A stretch of DNA of 6,969 nt from Verrucomicrobiota bacterium (lineage in GTDB: Bacteria; Verrucomicrobiota; Verrucomicrobiia; Verrucomicrobiales; Akkermansiaceae), in contig JAPLUJ010000487.1 in NCBI GenBank assembly GCA_026397695.1, positions 1 to 6,969 of the forward strand, given 5' to 3'. Shown piece after piece: positions 4,885 to 6,969 of this stretch; positions within the stretch are counted from its first letter, which is position 1, and each line of letters starts with the position of its first letter. The notes under the pieces were generated by a model. That model was not told the origin of the DNA, did no database searches, and was given only the letters and a program-made list of their open reading frames with translations. A program made the position numbers and the translations under genes.

Positions 4885-6675
4885 TTACAGAAACACGGTG
4901 AAGTAAATGACGAGGATGACGCCGAAGCCAAAGGCGAAGGCGTAAGCCTGGAGGCTGCCGGATTGGAGCTTGCGCAACAGGTTGCCGGAACTCGCGGCGG
5001 TGCGGCTGAGTCCGCCAACGAGCAGGCCGTTGATGAGCAACTCGTCAAAGAAGTGGACGATCGCGGCGCTGGCGTCCTGGCAATAGCGGACGAGGCGTTG
5101 GTCGTAGAAGGCGTCGATATAGAAGCGGTTTCTGAGCAGCGGGATGCAGACAGGATCCTTGTCCTTGCCGGTGTAGAGGAGCCAGCCTGCCAGAACGCCA
5201 AGGCCCAGCGCGCCTAACGAAACAGCAGCCACCATGTTGAAGTGGAACTCGCCCGCATGTTCCGGCAGGGCAGGGGAGGCGTGGCTGATGAATGCATAGC
5301 CGGAGAATATTGAGAGGATGGCGAGCAGTGCGAGCGGCAGCCACATCAGCGGTCCGACTTCACGGGCATGACCCGCACTAACAGACCGGTGCTTGCCAAG
5401 GAACGCGACGACAAACAGCCGGGTCATGTAAAACGGCGTGAGCACCGCGACAAACGCAGCGACCCAGAACAATGGCGAACCGGCTGCGTGCGCCGCATCG
5501 AGTATCAGTTCCTTCGAGAAAAACCCCGAGGTGCCGGGGAAGGCGACGAGCGCGAGGCAACCAGCCGCGAAGGTGGTGGTGGTGAGCGGCATTTTTTTCA
5601 GCAAGCCGCCCATGTTCCAGATATCCTGTTCGTGGTGGCAGGCATGAATCACCGCGCCGGCACCGAGAAATAACAAGGCCTTGAACCAGGCATGGGTGAA
5701 TAAGTGGAACATCCCAGCCTCACCCGCGACGAGACCCACAGCCATGATCATATAACCTAACTGCGAGAGTGTGGAATAGGCCAGCACCCGCTTGATATCG
5801 TCCTGCTGGGTGGCCATCAACGCAGCGACGAGTGCCGTGATCCCACCCGTCCATGCGATTACGCTGCTGGCCTGGAGATCATGGAAATGATGGAAACCTA
5901 ACGACATCTGCACGCGGAACAACATATACACCCCGGCGGCGACCATCGTCGCGGCATGGATCAACGCGGAGACCGGTGTCGGGCCTTCCATGGCGTCGGG
6001 CAGCCAGACGTGCAGCGGCACCTGGGCGGACTTGCCGACCGCCCCGCAGAAGATGCACAGCACGGCGGCGGAGAGCGTGCCGATAGACACCTCGGTCGGC
6101 ACTTCCATATCCGAGAATGTCAGGGTGCCGGTGATGCCCCACAGCATGAGGATGCCGATCATGAACCCGAAGTCGCCGACACGGTTGCACAGGAACGCCT
6201 TCTTGGCGGCGTCGGCGGCGCTTTCCTTCTGATACCAGTGGCCGATGAGCAGATAGGAACTGAAGCCCACCAACTCCCAGAAGATGAACGTCATGATGAA
6301 ATCCGATGCCAGCACAATGCCGGTCATCGAAAACATGAAAAACGCCAAACCGGTGAAGTAGCGGGCCTTCGCGTCATCGTCTTGCATATACGCCAGAGAG
6401 AACACATGCACCAGCGCGCCAACGCCGGTGACAACCACCATCATCCCGGTGGATAACCGGTCAAGCTGGATGCCGATCCGCAGATGGAAATCACCGAGGG
6501 TTGCCCAATCAAACGCGGCGCTGCCAGTCCTCCCTAACAGCATGCAGGAAATCACCAGCGTGGTCAGCGCGGAGGCGGTGGATACCCACGGCACGAGTGC
6601 GCTCTTGCGCAACACGAGTTGGCACACCGCCGCCACAACGAGCGGGAGAAAAAGCAGGATCCAGGGGAGGTTCAT
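4885..6675 (-). CDS. nuoL: NADH-quinone oxidoreductase subunit L
   Basis: NuoL is the distal antiporter-like proton-pumping subunit of complex I and carries the long lateral helix that runs along the membrane arm. At 596 residues it is full length (E. coli 613). Conserved elements in order are: Glu134 in FWELVGFSSYLLIG (TM5, E. coli Glu144), NRVGDFGF at 164-171, Lys215 in VGKSAQVPLHVWLPDAM (TM7, Lys229), His240 in TPVSALIHAATM (His254), Lys332 in WFKALLFLGAG (TM10, Lys342) and Lys388 in GFFSKEL (TM12, Lys399). NRFYIDAFYD at about 516-525 opens the C-terminal part that forms the lateral helix, and a final membrane helix ends in YFTVFL. No expected charged residue is missing. The ATG at 6673-6675 gives a normal N-terminus. 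The bases before it (ccgtatcacca) lack a Shine-Dalgarno, and the only nearby upstream ATG (6690-6692) is out of frame. Confidence 0.98.
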   Translation of the reverse strand: MNLPWILLFLPLVVAAVCQLVLRKSALVPWVSTASALTTLVISCMLLGRTGSAAFDWATLGDFHLRIGIQLDRLSTGMMVVVTGVGALVHVFSLAYMQDDDAKARYFTGLAFFMFSMTGIVLASDFIMTFIFWELVGFSSYLLIGHWYQKESAADAAKKAFLCNRVGDFGFMIGILMLWGITGTLTFSDMEVPTEVSIGTLSAAVLCIFCGAVGKSAQVPLHVWLPDAMEGPTPVSALIHAATMVAAGVYMLFRVQMSLGFHHFHDLQASSVIAWTGGITALVAALMATQQDDIKRVLAYSTLSQLGYMIMAVGLVAGEAGMFHLFTHAWFKALLFLGAGAVIHACHHEQDIWNMGGLLKKMPLTTTTFAAGCLALVAFPGTSGFFSKELILDAAHAAGSPLFWVAAFVAVLTPFYMTRLFVVAFLGKHRSVSAGHAREVGPLMWLPLALLAILSIFSGYAFISHASPALPEHAGEFHFNMVAAVSLGALGLGVLAGWLLYTGKDKDPVCIPLLRNRFYIDAFYDQRLVRYCQDASAAIVHFFDELLINGLLVGGLSRTAASSGNLLRKLQSGSLQAYAFAFGFGVILVIYFTVFL

Positions 6676-6747
6676 TGGTGATACGGAGTCATTTGTGAGT
6701 GAGTTTGTAATCAGTGGTTCCTGTCGGCATTCAAGATAACGGCGGAT
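6676..6747 (-). other. nuoK-nuoL intergenic gap
   Basis: These 72 bases lie between the nuoK stop and the nuoL ATG. They are less GC-rich than the genes. I see no terminator hairpin, no promoter pair I would defend, no ribosome binding site and no small gene. Read-through transcription from nuoK to nuoL is the simplest reading. Confidence 0.6.
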
Positions 6748-6969
6748 TCACCCCTTCAGGCTTGTCAGATCATCGGTGTGGATGGTTTGGCGGGCACGGT
6801 AGAGGGCGACGATGATGGCGAGGCCGACGGCGACTTCGGCGGCGGCCACGGTGATGACGAAGAAGACGAGCATCTGGCCGTGGTAATCCGGCAGGCCGTT
6901 GACGGTGTTGAAGCGGGAGAATGCCACCAGGCTGAGATTCGCCGCGCTGAGCATGAGCTCCAGGCACAT
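6748..6969 (-). CDS. nuoK: NADH-quinone oxidoreductase subunit K (N-terminus beyond window)
   Basis: NuoK is a small three-helix membrane subunit of complex I (homolog of mitochondrial ND4L and MrpC) that helps form the fourth proton channel beside the quinone site. 73 residues are visible, ending at the TGA at 6748-6750. About 30 N-terminal residues, including the first helix, lie past the right edge, so the visible first Met is internal. The visible part holds helix 2 with the key glutamate (Glu4 in [11 protein letters not shown], matching E. coli Glu36 in GLEIMINA) and helix 3 with the second (Glu45 in [11 protein letters not shown], matching Glu72). It ends with the usual polar tail ([16 protein letters not shown]). 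The loop between helices 2 and 3 is about five residues longer than in E. coli. Its place directly before nuoL is the standard operon order. Confidence 0.96.
   Translation of the reverse strand: MCLELMLSAANLSLVAFSRFNTVNGLPDYHGQMLVFFVITVAAAEVAVGLAIIVALYRARQTIHTDDLTSLKG

Noticed and set aside
5956..6456. A 166-codon open frame on the + strand antisense to nuoL
   Set aside because: Composition (Gln/His/Arg/Asp/Glu-rich) is what the complement of hydrophobic helix codons gives, and no start signal or domain is visible.
251..6538. Apparent recurrence of the pentamer CTAAC/GTTAG (14 sites)
   Set aside because: About 10 sites are expected by chance at roughly 60% GC over this length and both strands, so the excess is not meaningful.

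Overview
The window is a conserved housekeeping region from a high-GC bacterium. It holds two convergent units: the 3' part of pnp (polynucleotide phosphorylase) on the + strand at the left, and the distal end of a respiratory complex I operon (nuoK-nuoL-nuoM-nuoN) on the - strand filling the rest. I see no tRNA, rRNA, CRISPR, phage, transposase or defence genes. The likeliest host is a Verrucomicrobiota/PVC-group bacterium. That is inferred from the divergent NuoM type, the lack of Shine-Dalgarno motifs before the nuo starts, and short intergenic repeat arrays of a kind I recall from that group. It is not proven by the sequence.

Layout: positions 2-1773 encode PNPase without about its first 130 residues, which lie off the left edge. 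The reading frame breaks at about 1243-1257, so the catalytic core (2-1288) and the KH-S1 RNA-binding part (1255-1773) are in different frames. A strong intrinsic terminator (1800-1836) ends pnp and almost touches the stop codon of nuoN. Reading leftward on the - strand come nuoK (6748-6969, N-terminus cut by the edge), nuoL (4885-6675), nuoM (3373-4872) and nuoN (1838-3307). The gaps between them are 72, 12 and 65 bases.

NuoK, L, M and N are membrane-arm subunits of NADH:quinone oxidoreductase. NuoL, M and N are the three antiporter-like proton-pumping subunits, and NuoK contributes to the fourth channel next to the quinone site. The KLMN order is the standard one and implies co-transcription. 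NuoL and NuoN keep all the charged residues expected for proton transfer. NuoM does not: the central TM7 lysine is replaced by leucine, and the usual LPDAH loop is absent.

The points most worth a second look are the pnp frame break, a 63-bp in-frame tandem duplication near the 3' end of nuoM, the NuoM substitution, two short-period repeat arrays (9-nt between nuoM and nuoN, 7-nt inside nuoN), and pyrimidine-rich leaders where ribosome binding sites should be. I found no convincing new biological system here.
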